Source: Yamagishiella unicocca (lineage: Eukaryota; Chlorophyta; Chlorophyceae; Chlamydomonadales; Volvocaceae). Taken from it: a stretch of DNA of 64,000 nucleotides. The translations under genes and the position numbers were made by a program. Location: the NCBI GenBank assembly GCA_003116995.1, contig BDSL01000014.1, forward strand, positions 1,302,001 through 1,366,000, read 5' to 3'. This document shows, piece after piece, positions 23,801 to 35,394 of the stretch; position 1 is the stretch's first letter; every line of letters begins with the position of its first letter. The notes under the pieces were generated by a model. It had not been told where the DNA came from and did not search any database. It worked only from the letters and a program-made list of their open reading frames with translations.

Positions 23801-26418
23801 CCCCCCCGCTCCCACCTGCAGGCTGTCCATGTAGCGGCAGTAGTCCTCGTACAGGTGCTGTGTGGCTGCCAGCAGGCTGTGGGGCGCTACAGCCGCCATC
23901 AGGGCCGCGTACCACTGCTCCTTGGCGCTGCCTGTGACCCCACGGATGCATAAGTGGGCAGAGGAGGGAGGGGACCACGCCCGTCGGTGCGTCGCGTGCG
24001 GAGCTGATCTGCTCATTTCCTCGTGTACAGTGCCGTACGCTCATTAATGCAGTTAGTGCGTTGATGCATGGAACGCATTTGGAAAAGGTGCGACAGGAGG
24101 TACGCGACTGACTGTTGGCGCTGGCACTGCGGGTGCGGTCGCGGGTAGTAAAGGCACTCGAGCGAAGCCGTGTCGCACACGAGCGCACCCGACTCGGTGA
24201 ACATGTACAGCGTGGTCTCGCCCAGCAGCAGCGGTCGCGAGGGGTGGCTCAGCTGCAGAGGGCAGCGCGTGGCCCAGGGGGACCTGCGGCGACCAGCGGA
24301 GGCGGGGCGAACGAGGAGATGAAAGGGTGCGGGCGGGAGGGCGGGCGGTCTCGGAGCTGGGTGGAGCACAAGGCTGCCAGCGCGGCATTGAGCCCCGAGC
24401 CCCGTGCATCCACACACATCACCCGGAATGCACTCCGGTGCCGTGTCCACTAGGTCACCGCCATGTATCAGCCCCACCTGTTCGCCAGCACGTCACGCAG
24501 CAGGTCCACCGTCACGCCCTCCAGGCTCAGAAGCACGTAGGCCTCCCCCGCGCGGCCACCGAAGTCACGAACAGCCTACGAGGGGCGGCCACCGAAGTCA
24601 CGAACAGCCTACGAGGGGCGGCCACCGAAGTCACGAACAGCCTACGAGGGGCGGCCACCGAAGTCACGAACAGCCTACGAGGGGCGGCCACCGAAGTCAC
24701 GAACAGCCTACGAGGGGCGGCCACCGAAGTCACGAACAGCCTACGAGGGGCGGCCACCGAAGTCACGAACAGCCTACGAGGGGCGGCCACCGAAGTCACG
24801 AACAGCCTACGAGGGGCGGCCACCGAAGTCACGAACAGCCTACGAGGGGCGGCCACCGAAGTCACGAACAGCCTACGAGGGGCGGCCACCGAAGTCACGA
24901 ACAGCCTACGAGGGGCGGCCACCGAAGTCACGAACAGCCTACGAGGGGCGGCCACCGAAGTCACGAACAGCCTACGAGGGGCGGCCACCGAAGTCACGAA
25001 CAGCCTAAGAGGGGCGGCCACCGAAGTCACGAACAGCCTACGAGGGGCGGCCACCGAAGTCACGAACAGCCTACGAGGGGCGGCCACCGAAGTCACGAAC
25101 AGCCTACGAGGGGCGGCCACCGAAGTCACGAACAGCCTAAGAGGGGCGGCCAGTGCCGGCAGGCGGCACCGACGAAAACGATGGCGACTGCGAGACAGAC
25201 GCCGAGGAGCTGCGCTGAAACCGCACTCCGAGCCCGGACCCGGAAGCTCATGGCTCGGCGACACGACAGTTCCTAGCACCAGCTTCCGGCTGCGTTTGCT
25301 TCCGCGCGCCCCTGCCCCAACCCGTGCACCCGCTCATCGCTTCCGCCCGACGCCCGACTCGCTCACCTTGTTGCGACCCCCACCGCCAGCGCGCTCCGGA
25401 ACCAGCAACAGGGCTGCGCCCGTCTCGGCTTCGGGGCCCACCAGCGTAGCGTGGAACTTGCGGGCTATGGCTGCGGGCCCATGGGTCGGTGGGGGCCACT
25501 GGCTCAACAGCTGGTTGCGGGTCCATAGAGTGGCTGGGACCAGCCAGACGGTGCCTGGTGGGAGGGGGGAGGGGGAGGAAGGGAGAGGCTGGAGTGGTGG
25601 GCGGAGCCGGAGTTGACAGCGGAGCCGCCGTCCTCAGGGTCTCCCAGGCGGGTAGGCGGGTGGGCGAGTTTTTGACTTTGGGTGCGGATTGAGGATCGCG
25701 CTAGGGGCTTCGATGAGGTGCGGTGCGGGAGAGGGGAGACAGGGACGCAGCCAAGGCAAACGGGCACACCGGAGGTGTTGGTCAAAATGGCTCGGGAGTG
25801 CTCAATCCCACCAGACCGTCGGCCCCGTGGTACCTGTGAAGGAGCCTTGTCGTACGGCGCCCGGGTGAGTCGACACGAGTTGCGGGGAAGGAGCTTCTCC
25901 GACAGGGGCCGCCCGCCGGCGCAGCATGAACGGCCTGCGCGGGAGTCTGCCTGTCCCGCGTGGCCCCGCTGCTTCCTCCTCCCCGTCGGATTTTGGGCGG
26001 CAGCGTTCCGTGAGGAACAGCACGGAGCAGAGCTACGGTACGGGTAGAACCGAAGTGGTATAAGACGTAGAAGGGCACGAGGGGACGTGACAGCGGTGCT
26101 AGGGAAGTGGCCTGAGGGCCCCCGCACAGGCCCCAACAGCCGACGTGGGTTGGGTTCGGAATGGAATACAGGTGTCGGAGATTTTCCTATTAATTGTGGC
26201 CTTATTACCCTTCTTACCACAGCGATGGCAATCCAAACAACAGCAAAGAGTGCGCCTGCGGTGAACATGACCAACGGACTGCGCCAGAAGCCGCCAGCCG
26301 GGAGGAGCACCTGCTTGATACTTCTCAGGATGTACACCAAGCAGGCGGCGCTGCGAGGAATCGAGTAGCTTGCAGTCAGCTTTGGCTGTCGAAGCATCGT
26401 CCTTGTTGACGTTGGCAC
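14826..26418 (-). CDS. SMP-domain/PH-domain membrane-contact lipid-transfer protein (TEX2/Nvj2-like)
   Basis: About 1,900 residues. SMP domains carry lipids between membranes at contact sites; plants and fungi have PH-SMP proteins anchored by an N-terminal helix. The first exon (26218 back to ATG 26397, or GTG 26418) has a membrane helix, PLVMFTAGALFAVVWIAIAV. PH domain: 25554-25367 (ARKFHATLVGPEAETGAALL), 24575-24478, 24283-24189 (ETTLYMFTESG), 23931-23816 (KEQWYAALMAAV; LYEDYCRYMDSLQ). Linkers: 23562-23349, 22891-22617, 22375-20981, 20588-20457 (coiled coil, RAKAAARAVEEARKAEERAA), 20276-19991. SMP: 19655-19447 (GFEGWLHRLIQSKLERVRGP), 18685-18585 (VVWVGNANATIATKIDF), 18240-17386, 17114-16994 (LSFAEPPKMEFSITPVLGNR), about 16638-16430. 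The last exon, 16139-14826, is disordered. All listed exons join in phase except the gap between the first exon and 25554 and the junction into 16139. The SMP domain is split by about 220 Ala/Gly-rich residues in exon 18240-17386. Confidence 0.85.
16183..16262. mobile_element. Short intronic element, family B
   Basis: CCACCTTCACCGCCCTCGGT then TTGTCGGCCGTGGATTCGCG and GATTCTCTTATTATCC, in an SMP-PH intron and ending at a C-run. Matching copies are at 49676-49770, 51325-51362 and 62648-62690 in SNF2 introns. Confidence 0.65.
16651..16702 (-). mobile_element. Short intronic element, family A, partial
   Basis: GGAAGACCCGTGTACGAAAG then AAAAACCGTCTAGAACATAC, inside an SMP-PH intron just past exon 16638. 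Confidence 0.45.
19790..19937 (-). mobile_element. Intronic element, family A, longer copy
   Basis: Read on the minus strand it matches 59170-59302: TTTAGCTTAGCCGCCGAAGG, then TTCTCCAGCATGCACCTCGA and an ACGTTTTTTCTCGCATCCAC end. It lies in the SMP-PH intron between exons 19991 and 19655. Confidence 0.65.
22435..22595. repeat. 12-bp GTTGCACACCA-type tandem repeat
   Basis: About twelve degenerate copies of a 10-15-bp unit (AGTTGCACACC, AGTTGCAAA) in the SMP-PH intron between exons 22891-22617 and 22375-20981. Confidence 0.85.
24558..25150. repeat. 33-bp minisatellite spanning an intron/exon junction
   Basis: About 17 nearly perfect 33-bp copies (GGGGCGGCCACCGAAGTCAC then GAACAGCCTACGA). Two copies have CCTAAGA in place of CCTACGA. 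Read on the coding minus strand, each unit contains CTCGTAG then GCTGTTCGTGACTTCGG. The terminal unit supplies the acceptor TAG and the first codons (AVRDFGG) of the PH exon at 24575, so the array duplicates a 3' splice site. Confidence 0.95.
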
Positions 26419-26661
26419 ACCTGAACAGCCATGCCAGCAGTTCTTCCGAAGCTCGCCACATCTTTATCGGGCTCTTCTTCTGTCGTCCAGAAATCCCCTA
26501 CCGAACAGTCATAAGGTTCCTAACGTTCTTGCAGAACATAATGGAGGCTCCCGTTCTCGCAGCTGGCGGCTGCAACGAATATTAGACGTTTCATGTGCTC
26601 TATATTGTCCCTACGCAACATAAACAGCAAACATAGAGATTGCGTTGTCGTTGACTGGGCG

Positions 26662-26666
26662 TTACA
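26662..26666 (-). terminator. Candidate TGTAA polyadenylation signal
   Basis: TGTAA on the minus strand 64 bp past the stop of the 435-residue gene. TGTAA is the usual poly(A) signal of volvocine nuclear genes. The match is short, so this is only a candidate. Confidence 0.4.
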
Positions 26667-26729
26667 TGTCCGCTGCCAGCAACGTCCTAACCGACCCGCC
26701 CTCTGAAATGCTCGCCGATTCCGGCCCAG

Positions 26730-29700
26730 TCAGGCTCCATACTTGGGCGCTCGTGCAATCTTATACGCAACTTCTGGTAGCAGCCGATCCAACAGGATCG
26801 GCCCCTGGCCCCCCGCGGTCAGCGCCTCCTTGTACCCTAGTCGCTCCGCTCGGTCGCGACGCACCACGCCCGGCAGCCGTCGCGCCACCAGCACCGGCGC
26901 ATGCGCATCCGTATCCACCCGCCCCATGCCCAGCAGCTCGAAGCTCTGCACGGGTCTGGACACCAACGGGAAATCCTCCGCGTCTAGGACCGAAAGACCG
27001 CCGCCAGAGCCAGTGATGGCCGCGCCGGCGCCGGCGCCGCGCCCGACCTGTGTGGCGTTCCTCGGCGTCACCACGGCCGCCGCCGGGTCGATCTGCGCGC
27101 CGCCCGATTGCAGCAGGCTGCCTCTGGCCCCGCCCTGCCCTGGCACCGAAGGCATTTTCTGGCCAGCCGGGCTGACCATCAGCACCAGCATCGTCCGCTC
27201 CCGGATCTCTGCAAGTGGGTTAAGGGGGGTGGCAAGCAGTTGCACAGGCGGGATCCCTCATCCGAAATCGCACTTCCCACTAGAGCAGATGCCTCCTGGT
27301 ACTGACAAGCAGAGACGGCCTCCTGACTCGGTCCTCTGCGCAAACCCCAGCCACATCCGATCATATCCACGCATCCCATACCTCAGGGCTGTATCCCATC
27401 TCCCGCGCCCCAGGCACCCCTTCCCCGGGTCATCCTAGCCCCCGCCCCCCCTTCCCCGGGTCATCCTAGCCCCCGCACCCCCTTCCCCGGGTCATCCTAG
27501 CCCCCGCCCCCCCTTCCCCGGGTCATCCTAGCCTCCGCCCTCCCCTACATCACACCTGTGGCCACCACGCTTCCACGTCCTCCGCCGCGCACATTGTCCC
27601 TTTTCCCTCACTCCGCGTTTCCTTCCTGCCACCCTAACGCTTGCTCGCTAGGCTCCGTCCCCTTGCCTGCCCCTCCACCTTTACCCCCCACCCCTCGCCC
27701 CGCACTCGCGCCTCACCCGGCAGCGCCAGCAGCCCTTTGACCAGCGAGTCCAGCCACTCCAGCCCCTCACAGCCGCAGTCCCACTGCGCGTCCGCGTCCG
27801 CACCCGCGTCCCCGGCCCCCTCCTCCTGTGGCTGCTGCTGCTGCTGTGCCGCCCCCGCCGCAAGCAGGTCCCCCATATCCACGTGGAGCAGCAGCAGGTC
27901 CCGCCCGCTGCCACCCTCAGCGGCACCTGCGGCGGTTGCGGTGCGCCCAGTGGGGTGGCCGAAGGGGTTGAGCGTTGGGATGCAGGGGGGAGAGGAGATC
28001 GGGTTGCAAACACGTGGTGCGCCCGCACCCAGGTACCCACAGGCCACCTCTCGCGGCCCGTGCACTCAGCAGCATACGTGCGCCAGTGCGCGTCACTGCA
28101 CACGCCGCTGCCTTACTGAGTCGGTGGCTCCCCTGCGCTAGTGCGGAGGGTTCCTCTGCGCTAGTGCGGAGGGGGAAGGGGCACCGCCTGCCCGCTGGCC
28201 TCACCTGCCTGCCCGCACCGGGAGGCGCATGCGCCCGTGTGCGGGTGGGCGGGCAGGCGACGTGACGGGCGGGGTCCGCAGTCAGGCAGCCGGGCTGCTT
28301 GCGGTCAGGCACAACGGGCGCAACGACACACCCGCCGACTGGTGCGTTACGCGCACGTGGCATCGTACACACCCAGCCAAATCGCGTCACACGCTCTCAC
28401 ACCACCACACTCCGTCACGCCGCGTCCGCCCACCCAATTCGGCCGCCCCTACTCAGCCCGCTGGCCCCGCCTCACCCAATTCGGCCGCCCCTACTCAGCC
28501 TGCTGGCCCCGCCTCACCCAATTCGGCCGCCACTACCCCAGCAAACGCGCCAGCGTCCGGCAGCGCCAGCGCCCGCTTCGCCGGAGTGTCATCGGCGGGG
28601 GAGGACGGGGGCGGCGCCGGCGGCGCAGCGCCGCCGGCCCCCAGGCACAGCTGCTCCACCACCGTCATGCCCAGCCGCTGCGCCAGCTGTCGCGCGGGCG
28701 CGCTCGTGGAGGCGAAGGCGGACTGCATGCCCTTGAACCTGGAAACGAGGATCCGTGGATCCAGGAGGGCAAGGTTGGCGGCTGTACCTGTCAGTGATGT
28801 GGCCCCAGAGGTGGAGAGCGTGCCGCGTGCTGGAAGAAAACCTATCGGCATGCCCCTAACTTGCTTGCACCTGCCAGGCGCCTGTGACCTCTTCCGCTTC
28901 CATTTTGATATGGATCACTACTGCAGGTGGAAGGCATGCAGGCTGCGACATGAAGCTTTGCAGGTTGCGAGGCGAGGAAGGGTGTGGTCACACACGAATA
29001 TGTAAGGCGCTATTTCAGAGAGAAAAAGGAAAGCAAACAAAAGCCCTGCCCCGCCCGACCCAGCGATTGCACCGAGATGAGACTGCCCAACGCATACCGT
29101 CCCCGCTCCGCCCAGCCCGGCCTCGTTACACAACCAGAGCTAAGGAAGGGCAAAAGAAGCCCTGCCCTGACCCCACGCTGGGGGGGTTCAGGGTGTGGGT
29201 GCGTGGGCGGGTGGGGGCCGCGTGGGTGCGAGTGCCGTGCTCACCTAGCTGCTAGGCTCGGCAGACCGCCCTGTGCGGACTGGTCCACCGCCGGCAAGCC
29301 GCTGCTGGTGCTGGGCGATGACGGCTGGCGGCACACGTCCTGCACCACGCGAGGGGAGGGAGATGGCGCCGATAATGAGGTTGCGCGGGTTGACCCCCGC
29401 GGAGCAAGGGGGCAGCGGCCACCAGCGCAGGTTGCGGATGCGCGGCTCCGGAACGAGACGAGAATGAGGGTCGGAATACCGGGAAGGGGAGGGGCGCCTC
29501 CCTAGCGGTCAAGCGGGCTGCAAGTGAGGGGCCGGGCGACGGGGATGCAATGGGGTCACGGCGGAGCAGGCTTCTGGGGCGAGGGTGCCGCCGGTCCTTT
29601 GAAGCTCTGGGTGGCGGTGCAGCTTGCTGCGCCATTACGGCCCAATGGCTGTAGCGCTTGCGCCGCTGGACTCTGGTGCGGCGACTGGAATGGTAGTGGT

Positions 29701-30452
29701 TGCGGCGGCGGTTTGGCGACAACGGTGCGTCTGTTGTTAGGAAATCCGTGGGTCCGGCACTTACAGAGACACAAGTAAAACGGAGGAGTCAAGTCTTGGG
29801 ACACTCCCTTGTTGGGTGGGTTGGTGGGCTGGGATGCGTGCGATGCAGGGGGGCGATCGTGAGCTCTGAGGAGGCCTTACGGCAGAAGTGGAAGCTTAAG
29901 AGCTTGAGACGCAAGCGTGTGCTGGGCTAACATTCGAGGGTGAGACACACAGCCCACCGTCCCGCGACTGGTACACGCACCTGATACACCCCGAGGAGTT
30001 GTGCGAGCTCCGCTACAGCGGGCTCTATGCCGGCGCCTGGGGGCACGGGCGCATCGTTTGGCAGTGCGGCATCGCGCGGGAACCGAGGAAGAGCGTCAAG
30101 AGCTCTCACGCGTTGCAGCACCAGGGTGCAGGCGCCAAGGAGAGCGGGTTGGGGCCAGCAGGGACAACTCCTTACCAGCCACGCCCTGGGCTTGGCGGAC
30201 CGCCAGTAGCCCTAGGTTGCCCTCGCGGGCTACCAAGTTGCAATGCGGCAGCGTGCACGTGTCCAGGTTGTTGAGACCATCCGCGACAACCATGAAACCG
30301 GTCGCGTAGAGGAGCAGCGCCTTGGGCGGCGGCTCCTGTCTGGCTACTGAGGTCGCTGCATCGAGCTGCGCCGATGTGAGCGATGGCTCGTCGGGCCTAT
30401 CGCGGCAGTCGAAACAATCGCAGAAAACGATCCGTTGCCTTTGCCGTGGCAT
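26730..30452 (-). CDS. Conserved protein of unknown function, 435 residues
   Basis: Six exons join in phase: 30452-30176, 30036-29981, 29339-29245, 28738-28537, 27915-27717 and 27208-26730. The acceptor of the fifth (GCTGAG) is weak. The start is ATG at 30452. Visible segments are LLLYATGFMVVADGLNNLDT and PHCNLVAREGNLGLLAV (exon 1), AVAELAQLLGVYQ (exon 2), FKGMQSAFASTSAPARQLAQ (exon 4), DLLLLHVDMGDLL and LEWLDSLVKGLLALP (exon 5), and the C-terminus EVAYKIARAPKYGA. From memory, a land-plant family of unknown function ends in a similar APKYGA motif. The order of a hydrophobic strand near the start, PHxxxLAREGNxG, a cxRLGM segment and LLLLHVD is reminiscent of the alkaline-phosphatase/iPGM superfamily. 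Both are weak inferences and no metal ligands can be assigned. No signal peptide or clear membrane segment is seen. Confidence 0.65.
27405..27540. repeat. 32-bp minisatellite in intron
   Basis: Four copies of CCCTTCCCCGGGTCATCCTA plus GCCCCCGCCC, in the intron between the last two exons of the 435-residue gene. Confidence 0.9.
28425..28535. repeat. 42-bp repeat in intron
   Basis: Three copies of CCCAATTCGGCCGCCCCTAC plus TCAGCCCGCTGGCCCCGCCT. The array abuts the donor of the exon at 28738-28537. Confidence 0.85.
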
Positions 30453-31199
30453 TTATGTAATTCACTAAGGCCAGCAATACTGAATAATCAAGGATTCTGT
30501 ATTGTATGTAAATCAAGTTCTTTAGTTACAAAAGGTTTCGAGATTCCGTTAACTGGAGGTAAGGCCGTCGTCTTGCGCCGTGCTGCCCTCGTCTACGTCG
30601 ACGCCCCGCAGATAATTGATATAACTATTGGACAACAATTAGGAACAATAATGCGACATGCTCACCAACTCGCCAACCCTCGTGCTTTACGGCATAATTC
30701 CTTACACGTACGACACGGTGCCTTACACGTGATCGAACGGTTCGCGGAGGTATGGACAGGACCAGGGTGGGCCCTACGTCCGTAACATGCTCACTCTCCA
30801 ACGTGCGACATTGTCGGGATGTAAAGACGAGCTCCCAACAGCATTAACCCGAATGATGCACTCCTGCGTGGCATCAGGGCATCATGGTGCGCCTACGTGT
30901 CAAAAGGCGGAGGGCATCGGCGGTGTGTAGGAAATGGGAATGGAAGAGCGGGATGGCACGGGGCCTGGTGCCCAGGGTAATGTCGGCAAGACTGCGCAAC
31001 CTACCTCTTATTATCAAAACAATGGAGGAATCCTACTGTAAAGTTTGCGCACGCATGCCAATGAGCTCCGACACGCGCAGTATCAGCAGGATACGTCCCC
31101 ATCATTCGCGTCGCAATTCCACATTCACATCAGGCAACCCAACTCCTCTGGCGAGTTCCTCACCGTGCCGCCACCGCTACTCAGACCGTCCCCGCCGCC
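30453..31199. other. Intergenic, AT-richer, no gene seen
   Basis: Between the start of the 435-residue gene and the caleosin stop. It is less GC-rich than the genes. A plus-strand open frame of about 116 codons at 30435-30785 overlaps the start of the neighbouring gene and has no recognisable domain. Confidence 0.5.
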
Positions 31200-34100
31200 T
31201 CAGTCGAACTTGTACGACGACTTGCGGTTCTTGCGCTCCTCCACCTCCTTGGCCACCGTTTCCCAAATCGTACCGTCGTACATGCCGCGAATCTTTTCCT
31301 TGCTGACCAGGCCCTTGTGGTCGCGGAGCAGCTGTACGACGAGGCAGCGGGGCGGACGTGCGGCGTGAGAACACGCAGAGGGGAACACGAGCTGCTGGGT
31401 TGCTACGTACAGGTACAGCGATTACACATCCCCAGTCCTCAAGCCCCCCGCCCGCCGCACCGCCTCCCAACGCCCGGACCCCGCGCTACCTACCAGGTAG
31501 GTCACCCACCACTCGAGCCGCTCGGCGGTCCTGCACGACGGAAACAGCGCGGACGGCAAGGAAACTGAATGGGAGCACTGATCGTGTCTGTATCTGTACG
31601 AGGGCTAGTCATCGAGTCTGTGCACTGTGCCGTGCGTGCGATGTGCGCGATGCGTATCGTGCGATGCGCGCGTCGTGTGCAAGCGCATGCATGTGCAACT
31701 GCCACCCGAGCGACGCAGGTTTGCCGCTGGGCTCCCTCCACCACGCGCTCTAACGACCCGACACGTACCCCCCCCCCGCCTCTTGCCCGCCCCGCGCACC
31801 AGCCCACGGGGTCGTTGATGTTCATGTGGGAGTGGACCATCTCCTGGATGTCCTTCCACCCCAGCCCGCCCTTGTGATCGCGGTCGTACTTGGAGAAGAT
31901 CTACTCCGGGGGGGGGTTGGGTTAGTTGGCAGGGGGGCAAATGGTTATCGTGCGTGTGTATGTAATGCGTATGTGAGGATCGTGCTGGTACGCAGGTCGT
32001 GAATTGCGCGGTAGTGCTGGATGGCGTGGCCCTGGTAGCGCCGGCGGCGCCTGACGTGCGGACAACATCGACAGCCGCTCGGCTGCTTCGTTCCATGGCC
32101 CTCACCCACACTGCTCAGCTGCTGAACGCACCTCCTCGAACTTCTCAGGCACGAAGCGCCCCTCGTTGTCGTACACCTGCGCGCCGCGCGGCGTTAGTTG
32201 TTGGGGCGAGGCGAGGCGACACGGCAACAGGCATAACGGTGTTTCGGGCACTGAGATTAGCTGTATGGCTTCTTTCCCTGGAGTCAGGTGGGACGAACGC
32301 AAGCGAGCGGCAGGGCAAGTTGGTTGGCTGCGCGCAGCAGCGCGAATAGGCTGGGGAGAGGTGCGGAAAGCCAGAGCGCAAGACGTGTTTTGAATCTGGA
32401 TCGCATCCATCCATCCCCGCAACCCCCCATTCCCCCACCTCGCTGTCAGAGCCGTGCTTGGTGCGGTGAATCTGATCCAGGTAGATGGGCAGGCGTGGAT
32501 CCGGGATCCAGGACTTGAGGGTTGGGTAGGAGAAGGACAGGTGGATAAAGGGCACAGCCAGGGAGGAGATGAGCAAGTTGAAGCCCAGCCGGCGGAAGCC
32601 TGGGGCAGGCGAAGGGACGAAGGCAACAGTGGGGACAGACAGGTGTTAGCGACGAGTTTCGCAATACCCGAGAGTGTGTGTCAGGTAGAAGGGCGGAAGG
32701 GCGGACGCGCAGTCGCATACCCGGAATCCGGTCAGTCGGTTTCAGCGGTTGCCGTTCCGCAGAGTTGCTCCTAGCGAATCCTAAAATATAACAGTGACAA
32801 TCCTTTTTTTTCAATTCCTTACACCTCTTTTGAGCAAGAAAACTACGCTATCAAGCAAAGCGGGTGAGTTAGAGCCTGCCAGGGCAGTCCCCAACCCACG
32901 TGCGCACGTACGTACCGATATAGGTGTCCGTGGGCCAGATGACGCCGTCGTTGTCACTACAAGCAGGGATGCAGCAAGAAAGGATTCCAAACAGGGCGAC
33001 AAGTGGTTTGTTGTGGTCGTGGTCATCGCGGGTCCAGTGGCCGTGAGGCGGTGCGGCGGTGGCCTTGCGGCGGAGTGAAGCGCAACGTCACGGGAGCTGG
33101 GTCGCTCGGGCATCGGTTTCAGCACAGCTCCGTGTGGGAAATGTGCCGAGCTTTGTCCTACCCATGCCGAGCTTAGCCCCTTCCCGGCGTCTGTCTCCGG
33201 TGACGAGTTTCGCGACACAATTCGCGGCACAAGCAAGGTCTATCGCGGCACATGCAAGGCCGTCCGATGTTCTCCCACATGCAACCCATTGCGGCTTAGG
33301 TGCATTATGTACATTAGCGCATACATACATCAGCACGTACATTAGCACATACACTGCGTCGGTTTCGCATTTGGGAGTCGCGCCGTTCAGTTAGGCCGTC
33401 CCTGCCTCGTTCCTCCCTCGCCCCCACCCCCTCCGTCGCGACCCACCGATCCCAGAACATGACGTGCTGCTGCAGCACGGTGCGGTTGGCGGGAGCTCGC
33501 GGGTCGCCGTCGGGCCTCTCCCTGCTGACAGCCTTGTTGGCGCGGGGCATACCTGGCGGCACGGCGGCGTCGGCCGCGAATTGGCGGGTTGGGTAAGAGG
33601 GACGTTCGGAGGGACGGAGGCGGTGCAGTGCGGTGCAGAGCAGTGCGGTGCAGAGCAGTGCGCGCTGGGGCAGCTGGGCACCCCGTCGTGGTGCGCAGCC
33701 GCAGCGCGCGCGCGGAGTCGATCAACCGCGAGCGCCAAAGAACTCCCCTAACCCCTGCCAGGCGCGCTTCGCTTCGGCTTCGCTTCGCGCTCGTCGGGAC
33801 TCAGTATCATGAAAGGAAACGACCCCGCTGCGCGCCAGGAACAGCGGGCCATGGAACCGGGAACCCATCCTGACGCCTCCACGAACCGATACCGCTCGTA
33901 CAACTGGTGCCGTACGCACTAGCCGTCCGCATTCGTCCGCGCATCCTCCAGACCCCCCCGCATACCCCCCCGCAAGGCAAGTGTCCACATCCCCTCCGCC
34001 GCCGCCCAGCCACGTGCGCTCACCCGGGTTGTGGATGACTTTGTCCAGGTCTGTTGGGGGGCTGTGCTGCATGGTGATGGGGTACTCGGGGATGCCTGAC

Positions 34101-35071
34101 ACGGGCGCCTGCACGGACCCACAGATGCGTGGAGGAACGCATACACACCCTCGGCGGCCACTCCCTCGGTACCGTCAATGGGCTGGGTTGGCATGCAATA
34201 TCTTTTTTTCTGTTATAACGCTGGGACGGGATGTAATATCCTTTTATCTATTATAACGCTGGGATGGCATGTAATCTCATTTTACCTACAGGTAGAGCGG
34301 ACAGGTACCGAGTAGGTCGCAGCTGGGTTGCACTGGTAGGTAGGGGACTACTGCTGCACGGGGCTAGCTGCGGGTCGCGCTTGCCTGCGCACGCAGCGAC
34401 ATTGGACCTGAAGGCCAAGCAAGCGATCAACGATGCTCCCAATAAGCGCCGACCCCTCCACTGACGTCGCAACGTGATACCTCTCATCACCGGCCCTACC
34501 ATTGAACGCACCTCAGCTGTGACGCCGGCGGGGGCCATGGCCTTCTCGCCGACGCGGGTGCTGATGGCCTCGCTCTTGCCCATCACGGGCATGTGGATCT
34601 CGCTCTGCGGCACAGGTATGCACGCAGGGCCAGGGTGGGCGGGTGGCGGGGGCGGAGAGGTTTCCGGGGCGCGGGGTCAGGTTTGCGAGCCTTTACATCT
34701 TGGGGTGTGGGGGCCCCGAACTCGCGATAAAAGATGGGATGGCAAATGCAGCAGCAGCTTAGAGGCAAGAAAGTCGCTTTCGAGTTCCAACAACACGTGT
34801 TGGGTGGCGGATCGCAGTTGTTACGCATGCTACACGCTGCACGATGCATGGATATGGAAATGGGACGCGCTAGAAGGGTTGAAAACGCATACGGGACGTG
34901 CGCAATGATTGCGGGGGCACCGGGGGCCACACAGAGCGTCGCGCAATGCAGCAGGGTGTGACTGGGTGGCCGGGGATAGCCGCTGGCTGGGTATCGCCGG
35001 GGTAGCGGCTGGCGGCGATCGAGAGGCATGCCCAATCATGTCTGCGTTGCGGCATAGTGCCTCAGCTGCTA

Positions 35072-35107
<36 letters not shown>

Positions 35108-35394
35108 CAGCCGCGCAAAATGGGTCACAGGGCGCCCGGAGGAAAACCAGCGCGTGTGTGTGTTGCAGCAAGCGGCGTTCCGGAAGGGTGAAAACGTGAC
35201 GGTTTGCGAGCCCGACAGCGAGGCTGCCGTGCGGCATGAGCACGGTACCGGTATGTGTGCAGCGCGGGGGCGGAAGGCGCCAGGCGCCGGGCGACTGCGG
35301 CGAGACTACTCCTGGGTGGGTGGCACACCTGCAGGGGCGACTTCTTCATTTGGTTGCCGTTCAGGACGGTGGCCTCCTCCATGAGCGCTGCCAT
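31200..35394 (-). CDS. Caleosin / peroxygenase-like lipid-droplet protein
   Basis: Caleosins are calcium-binding, haem-containing proteins of lipid droplets and ER, and many have peroxygenase activity. Ten exons join in phase to 288 residues: 35394-35329, 34604-34512, 34108-34024, 33552-33447, 32956-32916, 32599-32439, 32176-32132, 31900-31800, 31530-31494, 31331-31200. Key motifs are TVLQQHVMFWD with the invariant His, and the EF-hand DRDNDGVIWPTDTYIGFR formed across exons 4-5. The hydrophobic proline-knot segment is LISSLAVPFIHLSFSYPT, with KHGSDSE, VYDNEGRFVPEKFEE, IFSKYDRDHKGGLGWKDIQE, NDPVGW and LEWWVTYL following. The C-terminus LVSKEKIRGMYDGTIWETVA is typical. All classical caleosin landmarks are present. 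The roughly 90-residue N-terminal extension before the EF-hand fits the long (H) form. Confidence 0.95.
33330..33355. repeat. Short ACATTAGCACATAC-type repeat
   Basis: Degenerate repeats of CATACATA/GTACATTAGC in a caleosin intron. Minor feature. Confidence 0.4.
33605..33665. repeat. 20-bp repeat in caleosin intron
   Basis: Three copies of GCGGTGCAGAGCAGT-like sequence in the intron between exons 3 and 4. Confidence 0.7.
35068..35112. repeat. (CTG)n microsatellite in caleosin intron 1
   Basis: About 14 CTG triplets with two interruptions (CTACTG, TTGCTG), between exon 1 and exon 2. Confidence 0.9.

Noticed and set aside
24558..25150. CRISPR-like regular array
   Set aside because: Units are contiguous 33-bp copies with no variable spacers, in a eukaryotic intron.
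30435..30785. Plus-strand ORF of about 116 codons
   Set aside because: Overlaps the start of the minus-strand 435-residue gene, has no recognisable domain and no splice partners.
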